DNA of 64,000 bases from Rhodocytophaga aerolata (GTDB lineage: Bacteria; Bacteroidota; Bacteroidia; Cytophagales; 172606-1). Both the position numbers and the translations under genes were made by a program. Positions within the stretch are counted from its first letter, which is position 1; each line of letters begins with the position of its first letter. The stretch lies in the NCBI RefSeq assembly GCF_030503435.1, contig NZ_JAUKPO010000028.1, positions 28,250-92,249 on the forward strand. Direction: 5' to 3'. Below, one piece after another: positions 27,228 through 36,897 of the stretch. The notes under the pieces were generated by a model. The model was not told where the DNA came from, did no database searches, and was given only the letters and a program-made list of their open reading frames with translations.

Positions 27228-27262
27228 TGAATGTGCCTGGAATATTTTTTCCGGCACATTCA
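27228..27262 (-). terminator. Hairpin in the rpoB-rpoC gap
   Basis: TGAATGTGCC (27228-27237) pairs with GGCACATTCA (27253-27262) around a 15-nt loop. There is no T run after it on the reverse strand, so it may be a processing or pausing structure rather than a terminator. Confidence 0.5.
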
Positions 27263-27275
27263 TTCTATTCTTAGG

Positions 27276-30200
27276 TTAGTCCAAAGTAATCTCAAGAGCC
27301 AGACCTCTTAACTCATGAACCAGTACATTGAATGATTCAGGGATATTTGGTTTTGGCATATTTTCACCTTTCACGATGGCTTCGTAAGCTTTTGCCCTAC
27401 CAATGACATCGTCAGACTTAACAGTTAATATTTCCTGCAATACGTGAGACGCGCCAAATGCTTCGAGTGCCCAAACTTCCATTTCACCAAAACGCTGACC
27501 ACCGAACTGAGCTTTACCACCCAGTGGCTGCTGCGTAATCAATGAATATGGTCCGATAGAACGTGCGTGCATCTTATCATCTACCAGGTGACCTAGTTTC
27601 AGCATATAGATAACACCTACTGTTACTTTCTGATCGAAACGTTCGCCAGACAAACCGTCGTACAGGTAGGTTCTGCCAAATTCAGGTAATCCTGCTGTTT
27701 TCAATTCTTTAGCTACTTCTTCTTCGGAAGCACCATCGAAAATTGGCGTAGCGTATTTCTTACCTAATTTCAAGCCTGCCCAACCTAATACAGTTTCATA
27801 AATCTGACCTAAGTTCATCCTGGATGGTACCCCAAGCGGATTTAATACAATATCTACTGGTGTTCCATCAGCTAAGAATGGCATATCCTCTTCGCGGACA
27901 ATTTTGGCAACCACCCCTTTATTTCCGTGACGGCCCGCCATTTTATCACCCACTTTCAGTTTACGCTTCTTGGCTACATATACCTTAGCCAGTTTTACAA
28001 TACCTGCAGGTAGCTCATCTCCTACTTCTAAGGTGAATCTCTCCCTCTTGAACTTACCAGAAATCTCATTTCTGAGCTTATTGTAGTTCTTCACCATCTT
28101 CACCAGCAGATCGTTGGTATGTGCATCGGAAGTCCAGTTATCCAGGAGAATATCTGAAATCAGGTTTACTTCTTCCGCTACATTATAGGTACTTTCGTCA
28201 CGGTAGATGTTTTTATCCGGGAATAAGTTTTCGCTGATATTTTTACGGCTGAACTTTACACCTTTGGTAATAATCTCATCTCCAAACTTATGACGTACAC
28301 CTTGGCTGGTTTTGCCTTCCAGCAATTCCACCATTTTGTCAATCATTGTCGCCCGTACAGCAGTTAGTTCTTTGCTATACCGCTTCATCAGCACCTTCAC
28401 TTCATTCTTAGACTTTTCACGTAAGTCCTTATCTTTTTTCGGACGGGAGAATAACTTGGTATCAATTACTACTCCTTTTAATGAAGGCGGCGCTTTCATA
28501 GAAGCATCTTTCACATCACCGGCTTTGTCTCCGAAAATGGCTCTTAGCAGTTTTTCTTCAGGCGTTGGATCAGTTTCACCTTTAGGAGTAATTTTTCCTA
28601 TCAGGATATCTCCTTCTTTTACATCGGAACCAATACGGATAATACCATTTTCGTCCAGATTCTTTACAGATTCTTCGCTTACGTTGGGTATTTCAGACGT
28701 TAACTCTTCTTCGCCACGTTTAGTATCCCGTACTTCCAGTTCAAATTCTTCAATGTGAATAGAAGTAAAGATATCATCCCGTACTACTTTTTCAGAGATT
28801 ACAATCGCATCCTCAAAGTTATACCCTTGCCATGGCATGAATGCTACTTTCAGGTTACGGCCTAAAGCCAGTTCGCCACGGTTAGTTGCATATCCTTCAC
28901 AAAGAACTTGTCCCTTTGTTATTCTGTCACCTTTATATACAATCGGTTTCAGGTTAATACAAGTATCCTGGTTAGTCCTTCTGAATTTAATCAGATTGTA
29001 TGTTTTCAGCTCATGATCAAAACTTACCAGCTTCTGGTCTTCTGTCAGGTCATACCGCATCACAATTTTGGTAGAATCCACAAACTCTACTACCCCATTT
29101 TCTTCGGCAATTACCAAAGCTCTGGAGTCCATAGCCACCCGCTTTTCCAGGCCAGTACCTACAATAGGTGCTTCCGGACGCAACAATGGCACAGCCTGAC
29201 GTTGCATGTTAGAACCCATCAGGGCACGGTTGGCATCGTCATGCTCCAGGAACGGAATTAACGAAGCTGCTACCGATACAATCTGATTTGGAGCAACGTC
29301 CATATAGGTTAGTTTATCAGGCTCCAGTACTGGGAAATCACCTTCAAAACGAGCTTTTACACGGTCGCTTACAAAACTTCCTTTGTCATCTATTTTAGCA
29401 TTGGCCTGCGCTATATAATGTGTATCTTCTTCTTCAGCCGTTAAGTACATCACTGGCTTCTCTAAGTTCACTTTACCATCTTCAACCAGGCGGTAAGGTG
29501 TTTCAATAAAGCCCATGCTGTTTACTTTGGCATGTACACAAAGCGAAGAAATCAGACCAATATTCGGACCTTCAGGAGTTTCAATGGTACACAGGCGGCC
29601 ATAGTGTGTATAATGCACGTCACGTACCTCAAAACCGGCTCTTTCACGGGATAAACCACCAGGCCCTAAAGCTGACATACGCCGTTTGTGCGTAATCTCG
29701 GCTAGTGGATTGGTTTGATCCATAAACTGTGACAGCTGATTGGTTCCAAAGAAAGAGTTGATTACGGAAGACAGTGTCCGGGCATTGATCAAATCAACTG
29801 GTTTAAAGTCTTCATTGTCGCGCACGTTCATTCTTTCTTTGATGGTACGGGCCATACGGGCCAGACCTACACCAAACTGGCTATACAACTGCTCACCAAC
29901 GGTACGAACCCGGCGGTTGCTAAGGTGATCAATATCATCTACTAATGCCTTGGAGTTAATCAACCCGATTAGGTACTTCACAATAGAAATAATATCTTCT
30001 GTTGTTAGTACACGTACGTTGGTATCAATATCCAGACCTAATTTTTTGTTAATCCGGTATCTACCTACTTCACCTAAGTCATAGCGTTTATCTGAGAAGA
30101 ACAGGTTCTGAATAATATCTCTTGCTGTTTGTTCATCAGGCGCCTCTGTATTTCTTAACTGACGATAGATTTGCTCAACGGCTTCTTTTTCAGAATTGGA

Positions 30201-31148
30201 GTTATCTTTTTGTAATGTATTATAGATAATCGTATAATCGGCTACGTTGATATCTTCGCGGTGAAGAATGACAGACTTAGCACCTGAATCTAAAATGGTT
30301 TCCAGGTCTTCTTCTTTGATGATAGAATCGCGTTCCAGCAATACTTCATTTCTGTCAATAGAAACTACTTCACCGGTATCTTCATCTACAAAGTCTTCTG
30401 TCCAGGTTCTAAGCACCCTAGCAGCTAACTTTCTACCAATAATATCTTTTAATGAATTGCGGTTCGCTGGCACTTCTTCCGATAAACCAAACAAATCTAA
30501 TATCTGCTTATCAGAACCGAATCCGATCGCACGTAATAGCGTTGTTACCGGGAATTTCTTTTTACGGTCGATGTATGCATACATTACGTTATTTACGTCT
30601 GTAGCAAACTCTATCCAGGAACCTTTAAAAGGAATGATACGGGCTGAATACAATTTGGTACCGTTGGTATGCTTGCTTTGAGCAAAGAATACGCCTGGTG
30701 ACCGGTGCAACTGAGACACAATCACACGCTCAGCACCATTAATCACAAAAGAGCCACGGACGGTCATATACGGAATGTTTCCTAAGAAAACCTCCTGCTC
30801 TATCGTTTCAAAATCTTCATTATCAGCATCATTGCAAGATAAGCGCAACTTTGCTTTTAACGGAACAGAATATGTTAATCCTCTGTCTATACATTCATCC
30901 ACTGAATATTTAGGCGGATCAATCATATAGTCAATAAACTCTAATTTAAAGTTTTCTCTGGAATCGCTAATAGGAAAATTCTCAGAAAAAACCTTAAATA
31001 GCCCCTCTTGAGAACGGTTTTCAGCGGGGGTTTCCAGCTGAAAGAAATCCATAAATGACTGAATCTGAATGTCAAGAAAATCTGGATATTCTATAACCGA
31101 CTTAATAGAGGCAAAACTAACGCGTTGGGAATGATTTTGTTGAGCCAA
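27276..31148 (-). CDS. rpoB: DNA-directed RNA polymerase subunit beta (TTG start)
   Basis: Beta subunit, 1290 residues, with the standard order of fork, lobe and flap regions. Diagnostic parts are QRVSFASI at the N-terminus, [25 protein letters not shown] in the rifampicin region (D, H and R at the usual sites), [33 protein letters not shown] and [24 protein letters not shown] at the C-terminus. The start is notable: the codon at 31146-31148 is TTG, an in-frame TAA lies five codons upstream, and the next in-frame ATG is about 32 codons inside, beyond conserved residues. So TTG is the likely initiator. A rplL-rpoB hairpin precedes it. Confidence 0.98.
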   Translation of the reverse strand: MAQQNHSQRVSFASIKSVIEYPDFLDIQIQSFMDFFQLETPAENRSQEGLFKVFSENFPISDSRENFKLEFIDYMIDPPKYSVDECIDRGLTYSVPLKAKLRLSCNDADNEDFETIEQEVFLGNIPYMTVRGSFVINGAERVIVSQLHRSPGVFFAQSKHTNGTKLYSARIIPFKGSWIEFATDVNNVMYAYIDRKKKFPVTTLLRAIGFGSDKQILDLFGLSEEVPANRNSLKDIIGRKLAARVLRTWTEDFVDEDTGEVVSIDRNEVLLERDSIIKEEDLETILDSGAKSVILHREDINVADYTIIYNTLQKDNSNSEKEAVEQIYRQLRNTEAPDEQTARDIIQNLFFSDKRYDLGEVGRYRINKKLGLDIDTNVRVLTTEDIISIVKYLIGLINSKALVDDIDHLSNRRVRTVGEQLYSQFGVGLARMARTIKERMNVRDNEDFKPVDLINARTLSSVINSFFGTNQLSQFMDQTNPLAEITHKRRMSALGPGGLSRERAGFEVRDVHYTHYGRLCTIETPEGPNIGLISSLCVHAKVNSMGFIETPYRLVEDGKVNLEKPVMYLTAEEEDTHYIAQANAKIDDKGSFVSDRVKARFEGDFPVLEPDKLTYMDVAPNQIVSVAASLIPFLEHDDANRALMGSNMQRQAVPLLRPEAPIVGTGLEKRVAMDSRALVIAEENGVVEFVDSTKIVMRYDLTEDQKLVSFDHELKTYNLIKFRRTNQDTCINLKPIVYKGDRITKGQVLCEGYATNRGELALGRNLKVAFMPWQGYNFEDAIVISEKVVRDDIFTSIHIEEFELEVRDTKRGEEELTSEIPNVSEESVKNLDENGIIRIGSDVKEGDILIGKITPKGETDPTPEEKLLRAIFGDKAGDVKDASMKAPPSLKGVVIDTKLFSRPKKDKDLREKSKNEVKVLMKRYSKELTAVRATMIDKMVELLEGKTSQGVRHKFGDEIITKGVKFSRKNISENLFPDKNIYRDESTYNVAEEVNLISDILLDNWTSDAHTNDLLVKMVKNYNKLRNEISGKFKRERFTLEVGDELPAGIVKLAKVYVAKKRKLKVGDKMAGRHGNKGVVAKIVREEDMPFLADGTPVDIVLNPLGVPSRMNLGQIYETVLGWAGLKLGKKYATPIFDGASEEEVAKELKTAGLPEFGRTYLYDGLSGERFDQKVTVGVIYMLKLGHLVDDKMHARSIGPYSLITQQPLGGKAQFGGQRFGEMEVWALEAFGASHVLQEILTVKSDDVIGRAKAYEAIVKGENMPKPNIPESFNVLVHELRGLALEITLD

Positions 31149-31267
31149 AGTATTGAGCGTTTAGGTTGTTACTAAATTCATTTTATTGATTACCCACTAA
31201 TGAGTATAACCAATAATTTTGCTAAAAAATTTACATAGTGTAAAATAAACTATGTACAAACAGGAAA

Positions 31268-31290
31268 AGACCTGACAAAACGCCAGGCCT
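31268..31290 (-). terminator. Hairpin with T run between rplL and rpoB, candidate attenuator
   Basis: On the reverse strand AGGCCTG (31290-31284) pairs with CAGGTCT (31274-31268, one G-T), followed by TTTCC. It lies about 40 bp after rplL. Partial termination here would let ribosomal protein genes be transcribed more than rpoBC, as known from the rplL-rpoB attenuator of E. coli. Confidence 0.6.
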
Positions 31291-31330
31291 AATTATATGA
31301 AGGCAATATTGAAAAATGCCGGATTTATGC

Positions 31331-31717
31331 TTATTTTAATTCTACTTCAGCACCAGCTTCTTCTAATTGTTTTTTCAGGCTTTCAGCTTCGTCTTTAGCA
31401 ATACCTTCTTTTACTGCTTTCGGAGCGCCATCCACTAATTCTTTAGCTTCTTTTAAGCCTAAGCCAGTCAAGTCTTTTACTAATTTAACAATAGCCAGTT
31501 TAGCACCACCTGGGCTCTTCAGGATAACATCAAAAGATGTTTTTTCGGCTGGAGCAGCAGCAGCACCTGCACCTGCACCGGCACCAGGCGCAGCAACTGC
31601 AACAGCAGCAGCAGCTGGTTCAATACCGTATTCCTCTTTTAAAATAGATGCTAACTCGTTTACTTCTTTTACAGTCAAATTTACTAACTGCTCTGCGAAT
31701 GCTTTCAGATCTGCCAT
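31331..31717 (-). CDS. rplL: Ribosomal protein bL12 (L7/L12)
   Basis: Stalk protein that recruits translation GTPases. The 128 residues comprise an N-terminal dimerisation part ([19 protein letters not shown]), an Ala/Gly hinge at about 36-55 and the C-terminal domain with [23 protein letters not shown] and [21 protein letters not shown]. Sequence and length are standard. It is followed by an attenuator-like hairpin before rpoB and lies 70 bp after rplJ. Confidence 0.99.
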   Translation of the reverse strand: MADLKAFAEQLVNLTVKEVNELASILKEEYGIEPAAAAVAVAAPGAGAGAGAAAAPAEKTSFDVILKSPGGAKLAIVKLVKDLTGLGLKEAKELVDGAPKAVKEGIAKDEAESLKKQLEEAGAEVELK

Positions 31718-31787
31718 TTTTGTATAAATTGAATTGTTGGAATTTGTTTAACTATTGGTTTAACTTACATAAAGTACAGAAAGCTTA

Positions 31788-32327
31788 TTACTGGCTTTCT
31801 CTTTCAGATAGAGTTTTAACGATGCCTGCAATTTTGCTACCTCCGCTTTGTAGAGCAGAAAGTACATTTTTAGCAGGAGATTGTAACAGTCCGATAATTT
31901 CACCAACCAGTTCTGCTTTAGATTTCAGGTTGATGAGTATATCCAGATTATCATTGCCAATAAAGAGATCAGAGTCGATGGAAGCACCCTTTAATATTGG
32001 CTTTTCGTTACCTTTAACTTTACCACGAAATTCTTTAATTATTTTTGCAGGGGTTTTTCCATCTTCAGCAGAGAAAAATACGCCTGAAAATCCTTTTAAT
32101 GCTGTATCATGTAATGGAGTATAGTCTCCTTTTACATTTTCTAACGCCTTTTTAATTAATGTATTTTTGATAACCCGGTATTCAACTCCACGTTCAAAAC
32201 ACATTCTTCTCAGATTATTTACTTCTGCTACAGTTAAATCAGAAGTATCTGTAATATAAAAGAAAGGGTTAGTGTTAAACTTTTGAGTTAGTTCCTCAAT
32301 TATGGCCGCTTTTTCTTCCCTTGTCAT
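31788..32327 (-). CDS. rplJ: Ribosomal protein uL10
   Basis: Base of the ribosomal stalk, binding 23S rRNA through its N-terminal domain and bL12 dimers through the C-terminal helix. The 179 residues show REEKAAIIEELTQKF, NLRRMCFERGVEYRVIKNTL and the LLQSPAKNVLSAL region typical of L10. It starts only 2 bp after the rplA stop, so the usual L10 autoregulatory leader cannot lie in an intergenic gap and would have to be inside rplA or further upstream. Confidence 0.99.
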   Translation of the reverse strand: MTREEKAAIIEELTQKFNTNPFFYITDTSDLTVAEVNNLRRMCFERGVEYRVIKNTLIKKALENVKGDYTPLHDTALKGFSGVFFSAEDGKTPAKIIKEFRGKVKGNEKPILKGASIDSDLFIGNDNLDILINLKSKAELVGEIIGLLQSPAKNVLSALQSGGSKIAGIVKTLSERESQ

Positions 32328-32329
32328 GA

Positions 32330-33028
32330 TTATATTCCTGTTATTGTGTTTTTATCAATAATTACACCGGGACTCATTGTTGTAGACATATGAATCGACT
32401 TAAAATAGGTGCCTTTGGCAGAAGAAGGTTTTAACCGGGCTATGGTATTAATTACTTCCTGTACATTATCTACCAGCTTTTCGGGTTCAAAAGAAACCTT
32501 CCCTATGCTTGCGTGTACAATACCAGTTTTGTCTACTTTAAAGTCAATTTTACCGGCTTTTACTTCTTTTACCGCTTTACCTACTTCCAGCGTAACTGTT
32601 CCAGATTTTGGATTAGGCATTAACCCTCTAGGGCCTAAGACCCGGCCAAGTTTACCAACTTTAGCCATTACGGTTGGCATAGTGATAATTACATCTACAT
32701 CTGTCCAGCCTTGTTCTATCTTCTGAATGTATTCATCCAATCCTACATAATCAGCACCGGCTGCTTTTGCTTCGGCTTCTTTATCAGGCGTACAAAGTAC
32801 CAATACCCGTACTTGCTTTCCTGTTCCATGCGGTAAGGCTACTACGCCTCTCACCATCTGGTCGGCCTTACGTGGGTCTACTCCCAGGCGTATATCTACA
32901 TCTACGGATGCATCAAATTTGGTATAGCTAATTTGCTTTAGTATATCAGTAGCTTCCTTCAAGGAATAACTTTTATCGAGGTCAAATTTAGCCTGAGCTT
33001 CCTTTTGTTTCTTTGTCAACTTTGCCAT
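32330..33028 (-). CDS. rplA: Ribosomal protein uL1
   Basis: L1-stalk protein that guides E-site tRNA release. The 232 residues contain the family block [22 protein letters not shown] in part, [18 protein letters not shown] (signature) and [19 protein letters not shown] basic N-terminus ([13 protein letters not shown]) is normal. The gene starts 12 bp after rplK and nearly touches rplJ. Confidence 0.99.
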   Translation of the reverse strand: MAKLTKKQKEAQAKFDLDKSYSLKEATDILKQISYTKFDASVDVDIRLGVDPRKADQMVRGVVALPHGTGKQVRVLVLCTPDKEAEAKAAGADYVGLDEYIQKIEQGWTDVDVIITMPTVMAKVGKLGRVLGPRGLMPNPKSGTVTLEVGKAVKEVKAGKIDFKVDKTGIVHASIGKVSFEPEKLVDNVQEVINTIARLKPSSAKGTYFKSIHMSTTMSPGVIIDKNTITGI

Positions 33029-33040
33029 CTTCTTATTAAT

Positions 33041-33484
33041 TTAACTTTCCCAGGGTGCATTACCAGTAACTGTGATTCCCATACTTCTAGCCGTACCAGC
33101 TACCATTTTCATAGCAGATTCTAATTTGAAAGCATTCAAATCGGGCATCTTAGTCTGGGCTATGGTTTTCACCTGATCCCAGGTGATAGAACCAACCTTA
33201 TTCCGGTTAGGCTCCGCTGACCCTCCTTTAATTTTTGCAGCATCCATAATTAATACTGGAGCAGGAGGAGTTTTAATAACAAACTCAAAAGACTTATCGG
33301 TGTAATAGGTGATGAGCACAGGCAGAATTTGTCCGGCTTTCTCTTGGGTCCGTGCATTGAATTGTTTGCAGAACTCCATAATGTTTAACCCTTTACTACC
33401 TAAAGCAGGTCCTATAGGAGGAGAGGGATTAGCTGCACCGCCTTTTACCTGTAATTTTAAATATCCAAGAACTTCTTTAGCCAT
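33041..33484 (-). CDS. rplK: Ribosomal protein uL11
   Basis: Binds the GTPase-associated region of 23S rRNA. The 147 residues show the proline-rich N-terminus ([32 protein letters not shown] in parts), [22 protein letters not shown] and the ending [12 protein letters not shown]. This is full length and standard. A hairpin with T run (33524-33554) separates it from nusG. Confidence 0.99.
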   Translation of the reverse strand: MAKEVLGYLKLQVKGGAANPSPPIGPALGSKGLNIMEFCKQFNARTQEKAGQILPVLITYYTDKSFEFVIKTPPAPVLIMDAAKIKGGSAEPNRNKVGSITWDQVKTIAQTKMPDLNAFKLESAMKMVAGTARSMGITVTGNAPWES

Positions 33485-33523
33485 TTTTCTCTAATTTGAA
33501 AATATGAATATGCACAGCAAGAA

Positions 33524-33554
33524 AAACAGATGATGGAAGCATGCTCATCTGTTT
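33524..33554 (-). terminator. Hairpin with T run between nusG and rplK
   Basis: On the reverse strand AAACAGATGA and TCATCTGTTT form a perfect 10-bp stem followed by TTCTTG. It lies just after nusG; since no clear promoter is seen before rplK, it is probably a partial terminator. Confidence 0.7.
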
Positions 33555-33570
33555 GTTTCTTACAATGCTT

Positions 33571-34134
33571 CTATTCCGTTTTTTGCACTTCCATGTAACT
33601 TAACTCAACTGGTGTGTTTCTACCGAAAATCTTTACCATCACCTTCAGTTTCTTCCGCTCTTCAAAAATTTCTTCTACTGTTCCTTTAAACGTTTTGAAA
33701 GGACCATCCATCACCATCACACTTTCTCCCACAATAAAAGGCGTTTCCAGTTGCTCCCCTTTTTCTTCGGTCTCATCCATTTTTCCCAGAATCCGGTTGA
33801 TTTCCGATTGACGGAGTGGAACCGGCGTTTTAGCAGCTGCGCCCTGGCCAGTATCTGAACCTAAAAATCCTATGACACCGGGAATACTGGTAATCACATG
33901 GAAAACTTCACCATTGGTTAAGTCAGCAGATATAATAATATAACCAGGTAATGTAATTTTATCCCGTACTCTCTTTTTGCCGTTTCTTATTTCATATACT
34001 TTCTCTGAAGGGATAATAATTTGTGGGATATATTCAGTGAGCCGCTGTCTCACGATTTCATTTTCAAGATAAGACTTTATCTTTTTCTCCTGGCCTGCTA
34101 CAGCTCTTATCACATACCACTTTAACTCATTCAT
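33571..34134 (-). CDS. nusG: Transcription termination/antitermination protein NusG
   Basis: Elongation factor that contacts RNA polymerase with its NGN domain and couples it to Rho or the ribosome with its KOW domain. The 187 residues start [23 protein letters not shown], have the central loop [32 protein letters not shown] in parts, a longer linker at about 95-120, and the KOW motif [21 protein letters not shown]. Standard Bacteroidota form. It lies 31 bp after secE. Confidence 0.98.
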   Translation of the reverse strand: MNELKWYVIRAVAGQEKKIKSYLENEIVRQRLTEYIPQIIIPSEKVYEIRNGKKRVRDKITLPGYIIISADLTNGEVFHVITSIPGVIGFLGSDTGQGAAAKTPVPLRQSEINRILGKMDETEEKGEQLETPFIVGESVMVMDGPFKTFKGTVEEIFEERKKLKVMVKIFGRNTPVELSYMEVQKTE

Positions 34135-34165
34135 GAGAAAGATACATTAGTATAATCGTACAAAA

Positions 34166-34357
34166 TTAGAATGATTGATAGAACCAGGTCATTGCATTTT
34201 CGAAACCAAAATCAATAACCCCTATAATTAGTGCGAAAATCAGGGAAGCTACGAGCACTAAGGTTGAACTACTTTGCAATTCGCTGAATTTGGGCCAAGA
34301 AACCTTTGTTCTGATTTCTTCTATTGAATCTTTAATAAATGCCGTAAACTTTTCCAT
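34166..34357 (-). CDS. secE: Preprotein translocase subunit SecE
   Basis: Essential SecYEG subunit. The 63-residue short form has one amphipathic helix (FIKDSIEEIRTKVSWPKFSELQ, with the conserved KVxWP) and one TM segment (STLVLVASLIFALIIGVIDFGF). It is read directly after tRNA-Trp (24 bp) and likely shares its promoter. Confidence 0.97.
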   Translation of the reverse strand: MEKFTAFIKDSIEEIRTKVSWPKFSELQSSSTLVLVASLIFALIIGVIDFGFENAMTWFYQSF

Positions 34358-34381
34358 TGTAAAATTTTGCTATTCGCAATG

Positions 34382-34453
34382 CACGGGTGGAGAGACTCGA
34401 ACTCCCAGCCAACGGTTTTGGAGACCGCTACTCTACCATTGAGCTACACCCGT
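34382..34453 (-). tRNA. tRNA-Trp (anticodon CCA)
   Basis: Acceptor ACGGGTG pairs with CACCCGT; the anticodon loop is CTCCAAA (CCA) and the T loop TTCGAGT. Discriminator G; no encoded CCA. It precedes secE, the usual Bacteroidota arrangement, and has its own promoter. Confidence 0.97.
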
Positions 34454-34477
34454 ATTTGCTGTCTTAAAAACGGACTG

Positions 34478-34508
34478 CAAAAGTAAGATAATTTTGTGTA
34501 TAAACAAA
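34478..34508 (-). promoter_or_regulatory. Bacteroidota-type promoter of tRNA-Trp-secE-nusG
   Basis: Reverse-strand TTTG (34505-34508), 19-bp spacer, TACTTTTG (34478-34485): an exact consensus match. The predicted start is near 34470, about 17 bp before the tRNA. The -33 box touches the foot of the tuf terminator. Confidence 0.85.
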
Positions 34509-34540
34509 TGCGTTCCTGAAAAATTATTTCAGGAACGCAT
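34508..34540 (-). terminator. Terminator of tuf
   Basis: ATGCGTTCCTGAAA (34508-34521) pairs perfectly with TTTCAGGAACGCAT (34527-34540), a 14-bp stem, followed on the reverse strand by TTGTTT. It lies 15 bp after the tuf stop. Confidence 0.88.
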
Positions 34541-34555
34541 ATATAAATCAACGAA

Positions 34556-35743
34556 TTAGCTAATAATTTCTGTTACCTGGCCGGCACCTACGGTTCTACC
34601 ACCTTCACGGATAGCAAAACGTAAACCTTTCTCCATAGCAACAGGGTTGATCAACTTTACAGTAATAGTTACGTTGTCACCCGGCATTACCATCTCGATG
34701 TCGGCAGGAAGCTGAATTTCGCCAGTAACGTCTGTTGTTCTTAAGTAGAATTGTGGACGGTATTTGTTGAAAAATGGGGTATGACGGCCACCTTCTTCTT
34801 TGGATAATACGTACACTTCTGCTTTGAACTCTGCATGTGGTTTTACAGAACCTGGCTTGCAAATAACCATACCCCGGCGGATACTTTCTTTTTCAATACC
34901 ACGTAACAATAAACCTACGTTATCACCAGCTTCACCTCTATCCAAAATTTTGCGGAACATTTCCACACCTGTTACAGTAGACTTCAGGTTTTCTGCACCC
35001 ATACCTAAGATTTCAACAGGCTCACCAGAGTTGATAATACCTCTTTCGATTCTTCCGGTAGCTACTGTACCACGACCTGTGATAGAGAAAACGTCTTCTA
35101 CTGGCATCAAGAATGGCAGATCAGTCAGACGAGTTGGTATTGGAATCCATGAATCTACTGCATCCATTAACGCTTCCACTGTTTTCACCCACTTTGGCTC
35201 GCCATTCAGCGCACCTAATGCAGAACCTTGAATTACTGGTATATTGTCACCATCAAACTCATAGAAGCTCAATAATTCACGAATCTCCATTTCAACAAGT
35301 TCTAACAACTCAGGGTCGTCAACCATGTCTACTTTGTTCATGAACACTACCAGCTGAGGCACACCAACCTGACGGGCAAGCAGAATGTGTTCACGTGTTT
35401 GCGGCATAGGACCATCTGTAGCAGCTACTACCAGAATAGCACCATCCATCTGAGCAGCACCAGTAACCATGTTTTTCACATAGTCAGCGTGGCCTGGACA
35501 GTCAACGTGTGCATAGTGACGGGCAGCTGTAGAATACTCTACGTGAGAAGTATTAATAGTGATACCTCTTTCTCTTTCTTCAGGTGCATTATCAATTTGT
35601 GAGAAGTCTCTTTTTTCAGCCAGACCTTTCTCAGACAATACTTTAGTGATTGCGGCAGTCAAAGTAGTTTTACCGTGGTCAACGTGACCGATAGTACCAA
35701 TGTTCACGTGGGGCTTGGAACGGTCAAAAGTTTCTTTAGCCAT
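34556..35743 (-). CDS. tuf: Elongation factor Tu
   Basis: GTPase that brings aminoacyl-tRNA to the ribosome. The 395 residues have G1 GHVDHGKT at about 18-25, the switch region RGITIN, G3 DCPGHADY, G4 NKVD and G5 GSAL, then the beta-barrel domains and the usual C-terminus ([13 protein letters not shown]). Standard length. It is the fourth gene of the unit tRNA-Tyr-Gly-Thr-tuf and ends at a strong terminator. Confidence 0.99.
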   Translation of the reverse strand: MAKETFDRSKPHVNIGTIGHVDHGKTTLTAAITKVLSEKGLAEKRDFSQIDNAPEERERGITINTSHVEYSTAARHYAHVDCPGHADYVKNMVTGAAQMDGAILVVAATDGPMPQTREHILLARQVGVPQLVVFMNKVDMVDDPELLELVEMEIRELLSFYEFDGDNIPVIQGSALGALNGEPKWVKTVEALMDAVDSWIPIPTRLTDLPFLMPVEDVFSITGRGTVATGRIERGIINSGEPVEILGMGAENLKSTVTGVEMFRKILDRGEAGDNVGLLLRGIEKESIRRGMVICKPGSVKPHAEFKAEVYVLSKEEGGRHTPFFNKYRPQFYLRTTDVTGEIQLPADIEMVMPGDNVTITVKLINPVAMEKGLRFAIREGGRTVGAGQVTEIIS

Positions 35744-35833
35744 ATTTGAAAATCCTCTGTTTAGTTTATTTAAGTTGTTGAAAAGAAGTTATAAAAATGT
35801 AAACTTTCGCTGTTAGTAAGACTTTTCCTTGTG

Positions 35834-35905
35834 AGCCAACGATGGGAATTGAACCCACGACCCCTTCCTTACCAAGGAAGTACTCTACCCCTGAGCTACG
35901 TCGGC
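35834..35905 (-). tRNA. tRNA-Thr (anticodon GGT)
   Basis: Acceptor GCCGACG pairs with CGTTGGC (one G-T); anticodon loop TTGGTAA gives GGT; T loop TTCAATT. The discriminator reads T and CCA is not encoded. Third tRNA of the tuf unit. Confidence 0.95.
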
Positions 35906-35918
35906 TTGTCTAAGCTTT

Positions 35919-35985
35919 TAGCAGTTAGCGATTAGTATAACACCGCTGCAAAGTGAGAGGTTTCTTAACTAATAACTAACTGCTA
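35919..35985. repeat. Imperfect palindrome between tRNA-Thr and tRNA-Gly
   Basis: TAGCAGTTAG (35919-35928) pairs with CTAACTGCTA (35976-35985); after a 2-nt mismatch ATTAGT pairs with ACTAAT. The long spacer contains no promoter box. A processing structure or an interspersed repeat are possible. Confidence 0.6.
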
Positions 35986-35992
35986 GACAAAG

Positions 35993-36065
35993 AGCGGGAG
36001 ACGGGTCTCGAACCCGCTACCTATAGCTTGGAAGGCTATCGCTCTACCAAATGAGCTACTCCCGC
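35993..36065 (-). tRNA. tRNA-Gly (anticodon TCC)
   Basis: Acceptor GCGGGAG pairs with CTCCCGC; anticodon loop CTTCCAA gives TCC; T loop TTCGAGA. Discriminator T, the usual base for glycine tRNA. Second tRNA of the tuf unit. Confidence 0.96.
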
Positions 36066-36152
36066 TTGTATAATGCTTATTGACAAATGAAAAATGATTA
36101 GTTAAAAAGATGTTTATTAATCAATAATTATTTATCAATATTCATTATCTCG

Positions 36153-36235
36153 TGGGGCGAGATGGATTCGAACCACCGAAGACATAAGTCAGCAGATTTA
36201 CAGTCTGCCCCATTTGGCCACTCTGGTATCGCCCC
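36153..36235 (-). tRNA. tRNA-Tyr (anticodon GTA)
   Basis: Acceptor GGGGCGA pairs with TCGCCCC; anticodon loop CTGTAAA gives GTA; there is a long class II variable arm as in bacterial tRNA-Tyr, and T loop TTCGAAT. Discriminator A. First gene of the tRNA-tuf unit, 66 bp after its start site. Confidence 0.97.
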
Positions 36236-36308
36236 TTTTCCTACATTATAATAATGTAAGTATTTCTCCTAAGATGAATATTTTATTTGTTCTTCATTTT
36301 AGGGAATG

Positions 36309-36339
36309 CAAAATTAGAGGGATTTTTTATTTATTCAAA
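36309..36339 (-). promoter_or_regulatory. Bacteroidota-type promoter of tRNA-Tyr-Gly-Thr-tuf
   Basis: Reverse-strand TTTG (36336-36339), 19-bp spacer, TAATTTTG (36309-36316), an exact consensus match. The predicted start is near 36301. A forward-strand reading frame through this AT-rich stretch is therefore not taken as a gene. Confidence 0.85.
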
Positions 36340-36569
36340 TTTTTATAAAAATTTATTTAGCCTTTTTTACAGGCAAGAAATAGTGGATGTTTTTAGCAAA
36401 TTTAATACAATTTTTTATTTGCGGCTATCTTACTATGGGTTGGAATGGATAAATGAGAAGAGATACAATAAAAAATACTATTGGCTGCTGAGCTATGTGT
36501 TTGGCTAGCAATCAATAGTATAACAAAGTAACAGTACTAACTTTAAACAGATAAGCTTCTTTCTGGTTA

Positions 36570-36848
36570 CTATTGATCATCAGTATTCTCCAACGGTAGA
36601 TTATCCCAGTCGGAAAGTTCAATGGCTGACACACCCAGAAGTTCTATGTTCAATGCTCTCGCTACTTTCCGTAAATCTTCCATGGCTTGGGTAGGGGTAG
36701 TATCTCCCTTCCAAAGCGTAGTACCGGGCAAGTGGTATTCGGTTTCATTTTTTTTCCAAGTTTCTGCGTATCCTTTCAACTTCATTATATCCCGCACTGC
36801 TCCCTGTTTCGCATTCACTTTATAACTAATAAGAATTGGTTTACTCAT
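36570..36848 (-). CDS. Hypothetical protein, 92 residues
   Basis: Not recognised. A small soluble, mixed-charge protein with an early strand (KPILISYKVNA), a Trp-containing middle (AETWKKNETEY; TTLWKG), a helix with TQAMEDLRKVARALNIELL and an acidic C-terminus (DWDNLPLENTDD). No signal peptide or membrane segment. It starts with ATG and has a length and composition consistent with a real gene, 49 bp after the next hypothetical gene, so the two may be co-transcribed. It could be a small alpha/beta regulator or immunity-like protein; nothing in the sequence decides this. Confidence 0.65.
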   Translation of the reverse strand: MSKPILISYKVNAKQGAVRDIMKLKGYAETWKKNETEYHLPGTTLWKGDTTPTQAMEDLRKVARALNIELLGVSAIELSDWDNLPLENTDDQ

Positions 36849-36897
36849 GCTTTGGTAAATTTATATCATATAGTATAGTTAAATGTTAATTGATAAA

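Noticed and set aside
22856..31148. Long opposite-strand frames inside rpoC and rpoB
   Set aside because: They arise from the codon bias of highly conserved genes; none shows a domain or start signals.
36287..36508. 73-codon forward frame upstream of tRNA-Tyr
   Set aside because: AT-rich composition (Phe, Tyr, Lys, Asn), non-ATG start, and it covers the exact promoter of the tRNA-tuf unit on the other strand.
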